Assembly (NCBI RefSeq): GCF_020509005.1
Contig: NC_063012.1
Span: 10,168,001 to 10,232,000 of the forward strand
Source of the DNA: Fulvia fulva
Taxonomy: Eukaryota > Ascomycota > Dothideomycetes > Mycosphaerellales > Mycosphaerellaceae
Reading direction: 5' to 3'
DNA: 64,000 nt
Positions within the stretch are counted from its first letter, which is position 1; each line of letters opens with the position of its first letter. Shown here piece by piece: positions 46,955 through 57,998 of this stretch. The notes beneath the pieces were generated by a model that saw only the letters and a list, made by a program, of their open reading frames with translations, searched no databases and was not told where the DNA came from. The position numbers and the translations under genes were made by a program.

Positions 46955-47142
46955 CGGGGTAGTGACATAGACTACGTACGTTCAGAGGGAAAGCTAAACT
47001 AGATAAGGAGTAGTCGGGGGCGGGAAGGGTTTTCACCTATTCGGGTTTCCCTTTATACATAACAATAGATATATACCTATATAGGCCGGATAGGGTCCTA
47101 GAATAGGGGAATGACAAATCTATCTATCTATATAACTACTTC

Positions 47143-47990
47143 TAGAAAGTTACGATAAACTGTTTTCCTCTATTAGAGGTAATCGTATCCGGGAGCCTAC
47201 GTCGACTAAATACGTACTTTAAGAATAGGCGCGCTATATTCTTCGCCGTTATAGCTCTAATAGGAATAAGTTCTACTTCTTTCGTTAGGCGGTCCGTAAC
47301 GGTTATAATGTTGTTATAAGTCATACCGTCGAGTTCGCTATCTAGTAAGTCTACTATAAAGTCGACTAATATATAGCGCTAAGGTCGTTCTACTATAGAA
47401 AGTAGATATAATAATCTAGGTAGTTAGGTATATAGAGATTTCGTCGTACGGTATACTCGGTAATTTACGGTATATCTACGTACTAATCTTACTAAGCTAG
47501 GCTAGTAAAACTCACGTACTACGAGCTTATATATACGGGCTCTACTAGGATAGCCTACTACTAGTACGTCGTAGTTTATCTTTACTATTCGAGTCCGTAG
47601 CTTCTAGTTATTCGGTACCTATAAGCTCTAGTCGCCGTACTAATTACGGACGTAGGGTATGTCTCCTTCTACCTTATAGTATACTAGGTGCACCTTCGCC
47701 TTTTAAAGAAGTAGCGGGATTACGTTACCTTTCTATAGCATCTTAATTACTACCTTAAGCTCCTAGTCTACGGCGTACGCTATTACTATTCGATACTCGA
47801 GTTTAGCCTCGTAATTAGCCTCTATTATAGGCTTCGATACGGTAGTAGCTTCTACCGGTATAGCGGCTTCGGCTAGTATGAATTCTATTGCTTCTAGGTT
47901 TAGCGGAGTTTCCGTCTCTTTAGTAATAACTTCTACGGTTACGCGTATAGAGTCGATCTTAAGGAATCGCTTAGGCGGTAGTAACGTCTA
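47143..47990 (-). pseudogene. G2 integrase core and zinc-binding part
   Basis: A short open piece at 47324-47142 reads ITVTDRLTKEVELIPI and LFLKYVFSRRRLPDTITSNRG, the Gypsy rve core: first Asp in TDRLTK, second in SDRG now Asn. Upstream, towards 47990, lies the region where the HHCC finger belongs. Interrupted by composite 3 immediately after KQF. Confidence 0.78.
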
Positions 47991-49042
47991 GTACTAATAC
48001 TAATTACGCGGATTGTCTACCCCCTACGGAAGGTCCTAGCTACGTCTCGTTAGACTATCTAGCTTTATACCTTAAATACCGGGCCTATAGACGATATAGA
48101 AGTTGAACTAAGAGAGGAACTTAGCCTACCTCGCCTAACGTCGATTAAGCTACTTCGTCGTTATAAAGTACTCTAGGTTCTTATAATCTATAAACACTTT
48201 AACCGGTTCGATAGTATTATTATCTACTTCGTAGGCTAATTTAGGCCTCTACTCTTCAAACGCCTTAATAATAGCTAATAGCTCCTTGTCGTAGATCTTA
48301 TAGTTATACTCTTATAGACTTAACTTCTTAGAGTAAAACGCTACCGGGTGTAGGACGCCTTCTTCGTTATATTAGGAGAGGACGCCGGTATTAGCGAAAT
48401 CCGAGGAGTCCGTCTTAACGACTATCTATCTCCCCGGTACGTAATATACTAATATGCCCGCTTTGCTAAATACTACCTTCAATACGTTAAACGCCTTCTA
48501 GTACTCTAGTGTCTAATCGATTCTTCTGTTCTTATAGTTACTAGGGCTATCGGACTTGGTCAAGTTGGTTAGCGGCGATATAAGTCGCGAGAACGCTTCG
48601 ATAAACCGTCTATAGAAGTTGACGAAGCCTAGGAACGCTTATATATCCTTTAGGTTAGTTAGAGCCTCCTAGCTTTAGATATATTCTAGCTTATCGGGGT
48701 CTATTTCAATACCTTCTAGCGTAATAATTAGGCCTAGGTATTTGACTCTCTACTAATAGAATTCGTATTTGTTAATATCTACGGTTAACCTAGTATCGCG
48801 TAGTTTTATTTAAACCTTCGTTACGTACTCGATATACTCTTCGAGTATATCGCTAAAAATTAGCATATTATCTAGGTATACTAATACGAAGTCGTTAAGG
48901 TGTTCCTATAGTACACTATTAATATATAACTGAAACGATGCCGGGCCGTTATATAGACTAAACGGTAAGACTTTACATTCGTATACTCCGTACCGCGTAG
49001 CGAACGCTATTAGCTATTTATGCCCCTCGGTAATACGAAGCT
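47991..49042 (-). pseudogene. G2 RNase H and C-terminal reverse transcriptase part
   Basis: RNase H is visible as KVFIDYKNLEYFITTK and LNRRQARQAKFLSQFNF (about 48200-48090). The reverse transcriptase palm LNDFVLVYLDNMLIFSD lies at about 48910-48850, with the YLDD second Asp changed to Asn by one base. It is joined to its N-terminal half at 57999 across LINE-B copy 4. Confidence 0.78.
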
Positions 49043-49416
49043 TATTAAAGGCTACGATAATACCGTAGGAGCTTTTTTTATCGATCTCTACGCCAAAACA
49101 AGACATATTCGAAAGCTCTTATTAAGGCCATTCTAACAATATATAAAGTAGGCCACTACCCCTAGGACTAAGGGAGTTCTACCTTATTTAATCTAGATAG
49201 CTTAAAGCTCTCCTCACCCTGTTTCTTTAGCTCTAAACGCCGCGGAGGTGCCTAGCTACATTAGGCAACTCCTAGGCAATAGTAGCCTAGGCTACGGCAC
49301 TAACGGCGCCTACGGCCCTATAGGCGAAGCCCCCCTAAGACAACTAGTAGTAACTTATAGAGGACGTAAAAAGTATAGAAACTAACGATTAGCTCCCTTA
49401 CCGGTCTCTATAGGTA

Positions 49417-50556
49417 ATAATCACTTAGCTACGTACGGCGCTTATACTGTCGTATTACCGAGGGTAATAAGAAATAAGGACGACGTCCTAGGCGATTAGT
49501 AAGGCCACCCGGAATCAACACCCCTATAGCTAGGCATCGGTCGCGGTATCGATACTAGGCCCCCGCCTAACGCACGATATAGTTACGATCCGTATTGTAG
49601 TAAAGGAAGACTAGGCCGAAGTTACGAAGCTGTCGAACAAGGAGCTCGCCTAACGAATTAACTAACTAGGGGTGGTCGTAGTGAACTAATAGTCTAACGG
49701 TACTCTATAGATCTATACTAGCTCTACTACTACTAGGAGGCACCTAGAGGTATAGCTATAGTAGGCATCTAAGGTTACGGTATTAGCGAAGGTCTTAACG
49801 AAACAATTTACGATCCTAGTCCACGATATACCTAAGGAGTTTGACCTAACTAACTAGGGTCACCTACGCGCTTTCTAAGAGGACAACCCGGTCACTCTTA
49901 ACTCTCTAATCTAGAAGGCGACTTAGCTCTATAGGAAATGGCTAGAAGGTAAGAAGGCCTCGGCGCTAATAGTATAGCTATAAGACGCGAAAGCGGCGGA
50001 TCTAGCGATAGAATAAGGCCTAGTCTAGTAATATAGCCTTAAGATAGTAGAAAAGTACTCCTTATCCTTTCGTGTCCTCTAATACTTTAAATACTAACAG
50101 TATCGACACCAAACCTATACGTGTATAAATAAGTAGGCCTACTCGAACTATATAGGAGACTATATGTCTAGGGACTATATATCGACTACGAGACGGTACG
50201 CGAACTGTCCGGGGTACTACCTATCGTATAGTACGGAATGCCTATAGCGGAAACTAGCGAAAAACAAGGCAATCACAAATAGAACCGTCGCCCTAAGATT
50301 CTACGGCGACCGTAAGGCTAGCCTATACCGGAACTAACTAGCGGCGGTCGGGTATAAGCGCCCTAGGGCCGAGAACGATATAAAGGATACGTAACCTAGG
50401 GCGTACGGGAGGCCACGTGCTCTACTAGCTACGGCGAGGGAATCTAACTAGGCCCGGCTCCCCTTTAGTACATAGCTAATAGGCGTAGACTAGGACGTAT
50501 AGGGCAGTAGGACATAGGACGATATAGAGGAAATAATTGTTAATACCGATAACTAG
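49417..50556 (+). pseudogene. LINE-B copy 4 ORF1 remnant
   Basis: 1140 bp collinear with the other copies, ATA start, TAG at 50554. Zinc-knuckle codons are mostly TAC in place of TGC. Confidence 0.75.
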
Positions 50557-51219
50557 CCTCGATACGCTTAGTATTATCTAGTATAACGTCAACTATAGCA
50601 AGGATATAGTCTAGAACCATTTCCTATACGAGGCGGACCCGCGCGTCTACTACGTCCTTATAATCTAGGAGCTATAGATTAACCCGTACTATAAGAGACT
50701 AACGACCTATAAGTCACTAGGCTATACGACATGCCTACGAGGCGACGGTAGACCCCGTACGTGCTTCTATATTAGTAAGGACATACTAGAATCCGACTAG
50801 GAGGTAGTGTACTACGTAGACGAAGAAGGCGGGGGCGATATTACCTCCCTCTACGTAGGTAGTACCTAGATATACAACCTATATATATAACTGCTAGCCT
50901 TAAGGTCTAGCCGCGACCTAGGGGTCTATAGATACCTAGATAGTACGCTTAAGAGACAAGGGTACCACATCGTAGTAGGACACTTTAATATACACTACCC
51001 TTCCTAGGAAAGCCTTATATAGATAGATAGATAGATATTTCATTAAGCTGTTGTAGTGCCCTTTGGCCTATGCAGCTATGCTATCTTGTTTTTGTATATA
51101 TAGAGGGGAAACCGTGTTGGTGAAAACCCCTCCTCCTTCCCGCCTGTCTTTTCCTCCTCGTTGTCGTCTTAAATTTCCCTTGTTAGGGGTACGCTAGTGT
51201 CATGGGCCTGCCCTGATGA

Positions 51220-53871
51220 CTACCCTATCTGCAACCCCCCTCGCTTCCGCCTCTTGTCTATCCACTCCTCCGTCTCGCTCGCGAGGCTAAACTGCTGGAG
51301 GTATCCCTGCTGTAGTATCCACCGAGAGATTCGGCGAATGTTGCCTTTGTCCCTAATAATTGACTTGTAGTCTCTCCTTCCCGCTTGGTGCCTCCAATTT
51401 CCCCTGCCTCTCGCCCACTGCGGGCATCGTAGTAGCATATGTTCTGGGTTTTGCGATGGGTAGCCACACTGGCAGGCTGGGCTATATATGTCTAGTGCGC
51501 GTCTTCTGAACAGGTAGGCCCTTAATCCAATGTGTTCGGACCTGATTTGGATCGCTATGCTTGCTTCGGCCCTTGTCAGGTCCCTATATAGCTGGTAATT
51601 GTGTCTCTGGAAGGCTCGGAGCGCTATCGGGCCTGTTGTCTTAGGGGGCTTCCTTTTCCAGTCCTGCTCCCATAGGCAGCTCGCTATCTGTTCCGCTAGG
51701 TTTTGGGTCTTAGCCTTGCTCCCGCCGGCCTGGCGAGTCCTACGCTCCTCCTCCTTTCGTGCTAGCCATTCGGTGCTTGTCTGTACGGCCGTAAAGGTCG
51801 TAAGGTCATCCTCTTTTTGGCTTGTCCTATATCCTGCCCCTCTCCGGTAGCGGCTTTCTATCTTATTCTTTGCCTCCTGGATCGTAGTTTGTGCTAGGTA
51901 ACCTGTCGTCTTTGCCGCGTATTGAATTCTCATTCCCCGGATGTACTGGCCGATTGGTGGTATTCCTGTCTCCATTTCTACCGTGCTTGTTGACGTTGTC
52001 TTGTATGCGCCTAGTACCCTACGTAGGTTGCCTGCCTGTGTCCTGTTTAGGGGTTGCTCTATCCGTTTCGGGATCGGCTTGCCTGCGCCTCCTGTTCCCC
52101 AAATCTGTGCCCCGTACAACATAGCTGGTCTGACGATCGCCTTATACATTACTCTTGCCTTGTCGAATGTTGCTCCCCATGTAGATGCCGTAAGCCTCTT
52201 TATCGAGGCTTCATTGACTTGCGCTCGACTCTGGGCTTTCTTAATCTGTACATTCCAGCTTAGCTTCGGGTCGAGCCAGATCCCTAGTACTCGTAGCTCC
52301 GCTGATGGCTTGGTCTCGTAGCCTTGGATTCTTACCGCCGCCTTCATATTATGGTGTGTTCTCGCTTTACTGAAGTGTATAAGTTGGTACTTTTCAGGGG
52401 CGAACCGGGCACCATGCTTCTTTGCCCACTCCTCGCATTTCTTGTGCCTATCTTCAAGGAGGCGACAGTTCTCTTCTGTCGAGTCTGACCAGGCTAGGAT
52501 GTTTGTATCGTCTACGAACCCCGATGCTGAGGTTTGCGGAGAGGTGAGTAGGGGGATTAGATCCGACATAAATATTAGAAACAGGATAGGGGAGAGAGTA
52601 GATCCCTGAGGTATTCCAGTCTCTGCCTTCACCGGGTCGGACGTGTACCTTCCTAGGACTAGGTATGTCGTCCGTTCCTGGAGAAAGGAGAAGACGAACG
52701 ACGTTGCCCACTGGGGGATGCCTTTCTGCTGTAGGATATGTATTAGCCTTTGGTGTGAGACGTTGTCGAAGGCCCCTGCGATGTCGAGGGATAGTAAGGA
52801 CGCCGCTCGGTTCCTGCCGTAGTGCCAGAGGGTCTGGATTTGCTCCGTAATTAGCTCCATTGCTGTTAGTGTCGATCGCTGGCTTCTTCCCCCCATCTGT
52901 GTTGCTGGGAGTACGTGGTTGTCCTCGGCAAGCTGCGTAAGTCTCTGGGCTACTATCTTTTCTAGGACCTTCCCTATCGTATTTAGAAGTGCTATTGGTC
53001 TGTACGACTTGGGCTGAGTATAGTCTTCCTTCTGTGGCTTGCGTAGCACTACTGTCATAGACTCTCTGTACGGCTTCGGGTGATACCCTAGCCGTAGGCA
53101 CGCGGTAAATAGGTTTGCAAGGCTCGGCGCGATCTCTTCTCTACACTCTTTTAGCAGTACGTTTGGTATCCTGTCTGGGCCTGGGGCTTTTCGTCCCTTT
53201 AGCTTACTTATGACTCCTGTTACTGTGTTAGGGCTAACCGCCCAATCCATGTCCAGGGGTTCCGGGTATGTGCTCGGGTCGATGTCCGTAAGGTCTGCCT
53301 CTACTTGCGTCGAAAAGAAATGGTCGGCTAACGCTTTTGCCTTGCCCCGGGGCGTAGCCTGGGCAATCCCTTCGCGGTCTACGATTGGGGGGAAGTGAGG
53401 GGCTTGTTGCTCTTCAGGTAGTCGTGCCCATTTAGCAAGTCTCCACATCTGTTCCGGGTTTTCTGTAACGAGCCCGATCGTCGCTCTCCAGTCCTGCAGC
53501 TTATCGCGTCTTATCTGTGCCTTCTTCTCTTGTGTCGCGTGGCAGTATTGCTCCCACGTCTCTTGGGTGTGCTCCTTCGTCCACTGTCGCCTTGCCCTTC
53601 TAGCCTCCCTTACCTTCGTAGAGCATTCAGGGGTCCAGAAGGCCTTCTGCTGCGTTGAGGGCCGGAGTAACGGCGTGTATTGTTCCGCTGCTTGCCATAT
53701 GACCGAGGTAATCTGTTCCGCTGCTTGATCTAGCTGAGCTGTCGTCTCGAGTTCTCTATGCTGTGGTAGGTTCGCTATTAGGAAGCCTCTTATGTCGTCC
53801 CAGCGTGCCTTCTTCCAGTTACGGCGTGGTTCGTTTGCTGGCTCCTCTATCGCCTTCACCCCTAGCGTCGT
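51220..53871 (-). CDS. LINE-A ORF2, 5'-truncated but uninterrupted reverse transcriptase
   Basis: An open frame of 884 codons from the Unit junction to TAG at 51222-51220. It has no native start: the first in-frame Met is about 145 codons in, and a TAA lies shortly upstream inside the Unit. The missing N-terminus is the AP endonuclease. Counting from GTG 53859 it shows APGPD (225-229), SLDIAGAFDNV (357-367), GIPQGSTLSP (415-424) and GFVDDTNILAWS (447-458), so all palm aspartates are present. The C-terminal motif CQCGYPSQNPEHMLLRC follows near 790-810, typical of the Tad1 clade, with no RNase H. It shares high similarity with LINE-C and LINE-F. If transcribed it could supply reverse transcriptase without nicking activity; no promoter is known. 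Confidence 0.88.
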   Translation of the reverse strand, partial: TTLGVKAIEEPANEPRRNWKKARWDDIRGFLIANLPQHRELETTAQLDQAAEQITSVIWQAAEQYTPLLRPSTQQKAFWTPECSTKVREARRARRQWTKEHTQETWEQYCHATQEKKAQIRRDKLQDWRATIGLVTENPEQMWRLAKWARLPEEQQAPHFPPIVDREGIAQATPRGKAKALADHFFSTQVEADLTDIDPSTYPEPLDMDWAVSPNTVTGVISKLKGRKAPGPDRIPNVLLKECREEIAPSLANLFTACLRLGYHPKPYRESMTVVLRKPQKEDYTQPKSYRPIALLNTIGKVLEKIVAQRLTQLAEDNHVLPATQMGGRSQRSTLTAMELITEQIQTLWHYGRNRAASLLSLDIAGAFDNVSHQRLIHILQQKGIPQWATSFVFSFLQERTTYLVLGRYTSDPVKAETGIPQGSTLSPILFLIFMSDLIPLLTSPQTSASGFVDDTNILAWSDSTEENCRLLEDRHKKCEEWAKKHGARFAPEKYQLIHFSKARTHHNMKAAVRIQGYETKPSAELRVLGIWLDPKLSWNVQIKKAQSRAQVNEASIKRLTASTWGATFDKARVMYKAIVRPAMLYGAQIWGTGGAGKPIPKRIEQPLNRTQAGNLRRVLGAYKTTSTSTVEMETGIPPIGQYIRGMRIQYAAKTTGYLAQTTIQEAKNKIESRYRRGAGYRTSQKEDDLTTFTAVQTSTEWLARKEEERRTRQAGGSKAKTQNLAEQIASCLWEQDWKRKPPKTTGPIALRAFQRHNYQLYRDLTRAEASIAIQIRSEHIGLRAYLFRRRALDIYSPACQCGYPSQNPEHMLLRCPQWARGRGNWRHQAGRRDYKSIIRDKGNIRRISRWILQQGYLQQFSLASETEEWIDKRRKRGGLQIG

Positions 53872-53872
53872 T

Positions 53873-54953
53873 TGGCAAGGAAGGAATCGTATTTAGCAAG
53901 CTAGCTACGAGATAAGGTGACAAGTCTTAACCGCGCTTTCCCACTCATCTAGCACCACCGTGTAGCCTCGTTTCGAGAGGTTAGCCCGGAGCAAAAGCTT
54001 CCCTCTACGCCCTCCCTCCCTGTTTGCTCCTTAAGCCAATATCCACCTCCATAGGCCTAAGCCCTTTAGTGCTCTCTATTGACCGACATGCGCATCCGTC
54101 CTCTCGGGCTGTACAGACAGTGTCAGCCGTCGCTGCCAGTGTACACCACGCCCCAGGTTTTGACGCCCTTCGCGTTATCGCAGCCTATCTCTAGAAAGCG
54201 GCCGTCCATGCCTCGCAGGTTTGCTCGGGGCACACACCACGCCGGGCAGCGTACTCCTTGCGTTTCCACCTACTAACCAATATGAAGTTCCTTATCACCC
54301 TGCCCTCGATCCTCCCCGATCACAGAACTAATCCACTTGCATTGTACGTCTTTTCCCCGTCCTAACAGCCGTCTTTTCCTTGCTTAGGCTATCGTCTTTT
54401 CCTCGTCGCAATCTACCATGTCAGACTAGGTGCGTTGTGTAGCGGGACAGGCAGTGCCTCAGGCAAAACCCTCGTTCCCATACCGGGTGTTCAACAGGCC
54501 CTTACAGGCTTCGTCGCGTGTCCACCTACCCACCGCATTGCCCGCTGGCAAACACCAGATTGTTTCGTAGTCCGCTCGACGCCGTTGCATAGTCCGCTCA
54601 GTTGTTGTTCTGTAGTCCGCTCGTCCAATGTTCGTCGCTTAGCCCGCTCGGTTTGCGGTCTCCGGAGGTGAAAATTCTGCACTCATACCAGAGGTGTCCT
54701 GTCGAGCGTATAGGCCACGGTTCCGCGCCCTTCTTACACGTAGAAAGAAGAGGGACTCGCTCCCGACACGAGTACACGCTCGTCGGATGGTTTTCATACC
54801 CGTTTTGCTGGTAGTCCTCTGTTCGCCGCGGCTTCGCCTACGCTACGCGCCCGTCGCGCCCACGACGCTCCAGCGTGAGAATACTTGGCTCTCTCGTAGC
54901 TAGACGAGAGGTTCGTAGCCGACACCACGTACAGGTGATTCTCGTCGTCGACC
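53873..54953 (-). repeat. Unit copy 2 (1081 bp, unmutated reference)
   Basis: The best-preserved copy of the 5' module. Read on the minus strand it starts GGTCGACGACGAGA and ends TTCCTTCCTTGCCA. The longest open frames are about 65 codons with no recognisable product, so it is probably non-coding. It contains a cluster of TAGYCCGCTC motifs (54568-54650), three spaced AGGAAAAGACG-like motifs (minus strand, about 54410-54330), and no poly(A) or (ATCT) tail of its own. It resembles in size and position the WEIRD module of Magnaporthe MINE elements; I cannot claim sequence homology. Confidence 0.85.
54568..54650 (+). repeat. Array of four TAGYCCGCTC motifs in the Unit
   Basis: TAGTCCGCTCG at 54568, TAGTCCGCTCA at 54590, TAGTCCGCTCG at 54613 and TAGCCCGCTCG at 54640: spacings 22, 23 and 27 bp. 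The last one extends to TAGCCCGCTCGGT, identical to the double motif in the pogo terminal repeats. Confidence 0.75.
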
Positions 54954-57900
54954 GAAAGCCTTATATAGCCGCTCCCTATAGCCGACGAAGTACTCGACTT
55001 TATAGCGAGTAACGTAATTGCCCTTAATACCCCGAAGGACCTAGGTACCTAGAAGAGAGGGGGACTCTAAGGCACGATCGACCTCTCCTAGATCTTAGAT
55101 AGCTACTACTATACGGTAACCTACTATAGGATCGAATATAAACTCGAGGCGTCGTTAGACTATATACTAGTTAGAACCTCTATTACGATATAGATACAAC
55201 GTATACTAGCGAGAACCCCTAAGCTAAACTAGGGAAAGGCCTACTAGGCTAATATCTAGGCGTACCTCGATAACTCTAAGAGGCTAGTCTAGATCGCGTA
55301 GTAGCAATATAATAGTAAAGACGAGATAGACGAAGTAGTCTAGGGGTCAATAGACGAAATAAGAAAAGCGACCTCACTTTACGTTCCGCTTACCTAACTA
55401 ACGATATAGTCTAAACTATACTAGACGCCGGAGTGTACTACGGTAGTAAGAGAAGCAAGGAGAGCCCGCCGGGTGTAGACGAGTAGCTATAGCGAGGAGG
55501 CCTAGAACGTATATAGGGAGGTATACTAATAGAAGAAAGCTATAATACGAAGGGAGAAAGCAGTCGGCTAGAGGGCTATAGTAGAAGAAATCGCCGGCAA
55601 GTTAGAGAGGATGTAGAAGCTAGCGAAATAGGCCCGATAGGACCCTATATAGGGCCCCTCCTTCTCTATCCTAGCGCTATAATCGCCTAGTAGCCCGGTT
55701 AGCGACCCCGAGGCCAAGGCGCGTCTACTAGCTAGTAAGTTCTTCCCGCCCCTAGTCGAGGCTAATCTAAGCGACATAAATAGCTCTACTCCCCTAGCCC
55801 CTAGTATCGCGGTCTAATAGGAGGTGTCCGAGGGAGAAGTTGCCGCTATACTAAGGAAGTTACCGGTAAAGAAAGCCCTAGGGCCGGATAGGATCCTAAA
55901 CGAGCTACTAAAGAAGTATAGAGATCAACTAGCCCTAGTAGTTATAGCGATCTTTAACGCCTACCTATAGACCGGATACTACCCGATAGCTTTTAAACAA
56001 TCGACGACAGTAGTCCTACGTAAGCCGTAGAAGGAAGACTATACGTAGGTGAAGTCGTACCGCCTAATTGCGCTCCTTAACACTCTTAGGAAGGCGCTTA
56101 AGAAGCTAGTTATAACGAGACTCTCCGAGGCGGTAGAGGAACACTCCCTACTCCCGGATACCTAGATAGGTACGCGCCTATAGCGATCGACGCTATCCGC
56201 GATAGAACTTATCACCTCTTAGGTAAAGGCTATCTAGTATAAGAATAGGGACAAGGTGGCTTCCTTACTTAGCCTAGACATATCGGGAGCCTTCGACTAC
56301 GTGTTATACCCGCGGCTACTCTATATCCTAAGGTCGAAAGGACTCCCTAAGTAGTTTGTCAACTTCGTACGGTCCTACCTCTAAAGCCGTAGTACGTCGA
56401 TCCTAGTTAGCTAGTATAGAAGCCTATTTTAAGCAGTCTATACTAGAATCCCGTAAGGCTTAACGCTAGTACCTATTCTGTTCCTCTTCTTTATAGCGAC
56501 GCTACTCCTAGCCCTAGAATCCTAGAACACCGCTACGAGCGGCTTCGTAGACGATATAAATATCCTAGCGTAGTCTTCCTCGACTAAGGAGAACTATAGG
56601 CTACTAGAAGAGAAGCACAAGATCTACGAGGACTAGGCTAGGAGGCACGGGGCTCGGTTTGCCCTAGAAAAGTATAATCTAATACACTTTACGCGCCGGC
56701 TACGGTTCTATAATATATAAGCTTCTATCTAGATATAGGGGCATATAACTAACCCGGTAAATTAGCTTAGGATCCTCGGACTATAGGTAGACCCGGCGCT
56801 ACGGTAGAGGAAGTACGTATAGGTAATATTACGGAAAGCTAAACAGAATATAGCATTATACTAGAGGCTCACTACGTCTATATAGGGGGCGGACTTCCGG
56901 TAGTTACGACTTCTATATACGGCTATTATACGGCTAGTCCTTACCTATAGTAGCCAAGTGTAGTCCTTAGGCGAGAGGGCCTACCTATCGAAGGGACTCG
57001 TTACGCCGCTAGCGAAGATCTAAAACTAATGCCTAAGGAAGGTTACCGGGGTATATAAGTCGATACTAACGAGGATACTTAAGTACGAGACCGCTATACC
57101 GCCGATCGACCTATATATCTAGGGACTACGGACCTCCTACTTAGGTAAGTCGGTATAGTACCTAGTATAGAAGGTCATCGCTAGTATAGTCGTAAGGGCC
57201 CGCGAATCAGTACTAGCGTATAGGGGCATTCGACCCGGAAACGAGCCGAACTACCGGGTAAGGGACGAATAGCTAGCAATATAATAGGAAGGTAAGAAAT
57301 CGTTTATAGAGCAACTATAGAAAGAGAGGTAGAACAACTAGGTTATAGGGTATAGTAGACGCCCTTAGCTAGCGGGACAACCTAAGGAATAGTTAGCTAC
57401 AAAATCCGCGGTCAAGCACCCCCCGAAGCTTATCTACTACCGCCTTATAAGGGTATAGAGTAGTATAGTAACCTAACTACGAAGCGAATATATCGGCCTC
57501 TAGGGGTACCTATTATAGAGGAAGGTTCTAGGATATACGAATACTAGCTACCCCTACGGCTATCGCTCCTAGAACGTACGGTACGCACTCCTCGTCTATC
57601 CGAGGTAGTCGCTAGGAAGGGGGGAGTAGATAGTAAAGGCGAGGAACCGGACGATTAGGGTACTTCTTAATAACGCTAAGGACCTACGGCGTATTACGAA
57701 CTAGATACTAGAGAAGGGCTAGCTAGAATAGTACCGCCTAGTAGGAGTAGTATAGGAAGAGAGGACACGACGTAGCGCGACGAGACCGGCTAGGAGCGGG
57801 GGCTAACGGGGTAGTGATATAGACTACGTACGTTTAGAGGGAAAGCTAAACTAGATAAGGAGTAGTCGGGGGCGGGAAGGGTTTTCACCTATTCGGGTTT

Positions 57901-57998
57901 CCCTTTGTATATAACAATAGATATATACCTATATAGGCCGGATAGGGTCCTAGAATAGGGGAATGACAAATCTATCTATCTATCTATTAAAGGCTACG

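Larger units (their letters stand above)
45211..47128 (+). mobile_element. Composite 3: Unit module fused to the LINE-B 3' end
   Basis: A plus-strand composite: Unit (45211-46288) directly joined to the last 840 bp of LINE-B (46289-47128), ending in (ATCT)n. The duplication tatataactacttc is at 45197-45210 and 47129-47142, inside the G2 integrase. The Unit 5' end GGTCGACGACGAGA abuts the left duplication exactly as in composites 1 and 2, although the LINE partner is a different family. Confidence 0.92.
51023..54953 (-). mobile_element. Composite 2: Unit fused to LINE-A with an open reverse transcriptase frame
   Basis: The youngest composite: normal CA/TG content inside strongly RIP-mutated LINE-B copy 4. 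On the minus strand it starts at 54953 (GGTCGACGACGAGA), crosses the Unit to 53873, then LINE-A from the end of the endonuclease domain to the TATC-type tail at 51023. The 15-bp duplication gaaagccttatatag is at 51008-51022 and 54954-54968, perfect. Since the duplication brackets Unit plus LINE-A, the fusion existed in the integrated cDNA. Confidence 0.94.
50549..57806 (+). pseudogene. LINE-B copy 4 ORF2 remnant (two exon-like halves around composite 2)
   Basis: Coding parts are 50549-51022 (474 bp) and 54969-57806 (2838 bp), together exactly 3312 bp, with the 15-bp duplication at 54954-54968 counted once. This arithmetic confirms composite 2 as a clean insertion just after the GDFN-like endonuclease motif (here reading GHFN at about 50980). 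FVDD is retained at about 56550-56560. Confidence 0.85.
49058..57984 (+). mobile_element. LINE-B copy 4, split by composite 2
   Basis: Plus-strand LINE-B in the G2 reverse transcriptase. The duplication tattaaaggctacga is at 49043-49057 and 57985-57999, and may extend to 19 bp if one C/T difference is allowed. ORF1 is whole in length; ORF2 is interrupted at 51022 by composite 2, which duplicated gaaagccttatatag. Only a very short extra leader (about 12 nt) precedes the shared AGCTTTTTTT start. Confidence 0.9.

Noticed and set aside
52454..53101. 215-codon frame overlapping LINE-A ORF2
   Set aside because: Another frame of the same strand within the reverse transcriptase; translation is Arg/Pro/Ser-rich with no motif.
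53860..53875. In-frame continuation of the LINE-A frame into the Unit as a fusion gene
   Set aside because: A TAA occurs shortly upstream in the Unit in that frame and there is no ATG between it and the junction.
54901..54925. Possible pol III B-box-like GGTTCGTAGCC in the Unit
   Set aside because: It is on the strand opposite to Unit transcription as inferred from the composites, has mismatches to GGTTCGANNCC and no A-box partner.
53873..54953. Unit as an LTR (TGTCGG...TGCCA ends)
   Set aside because: TG and CA can be found near both ends, but the conserved boundary in all three composites lies about 30 bp outside the TGTCGG, the duplications are LINE-length (14-15 bp, not 4-6), and the 3' side is always LINE sequence.
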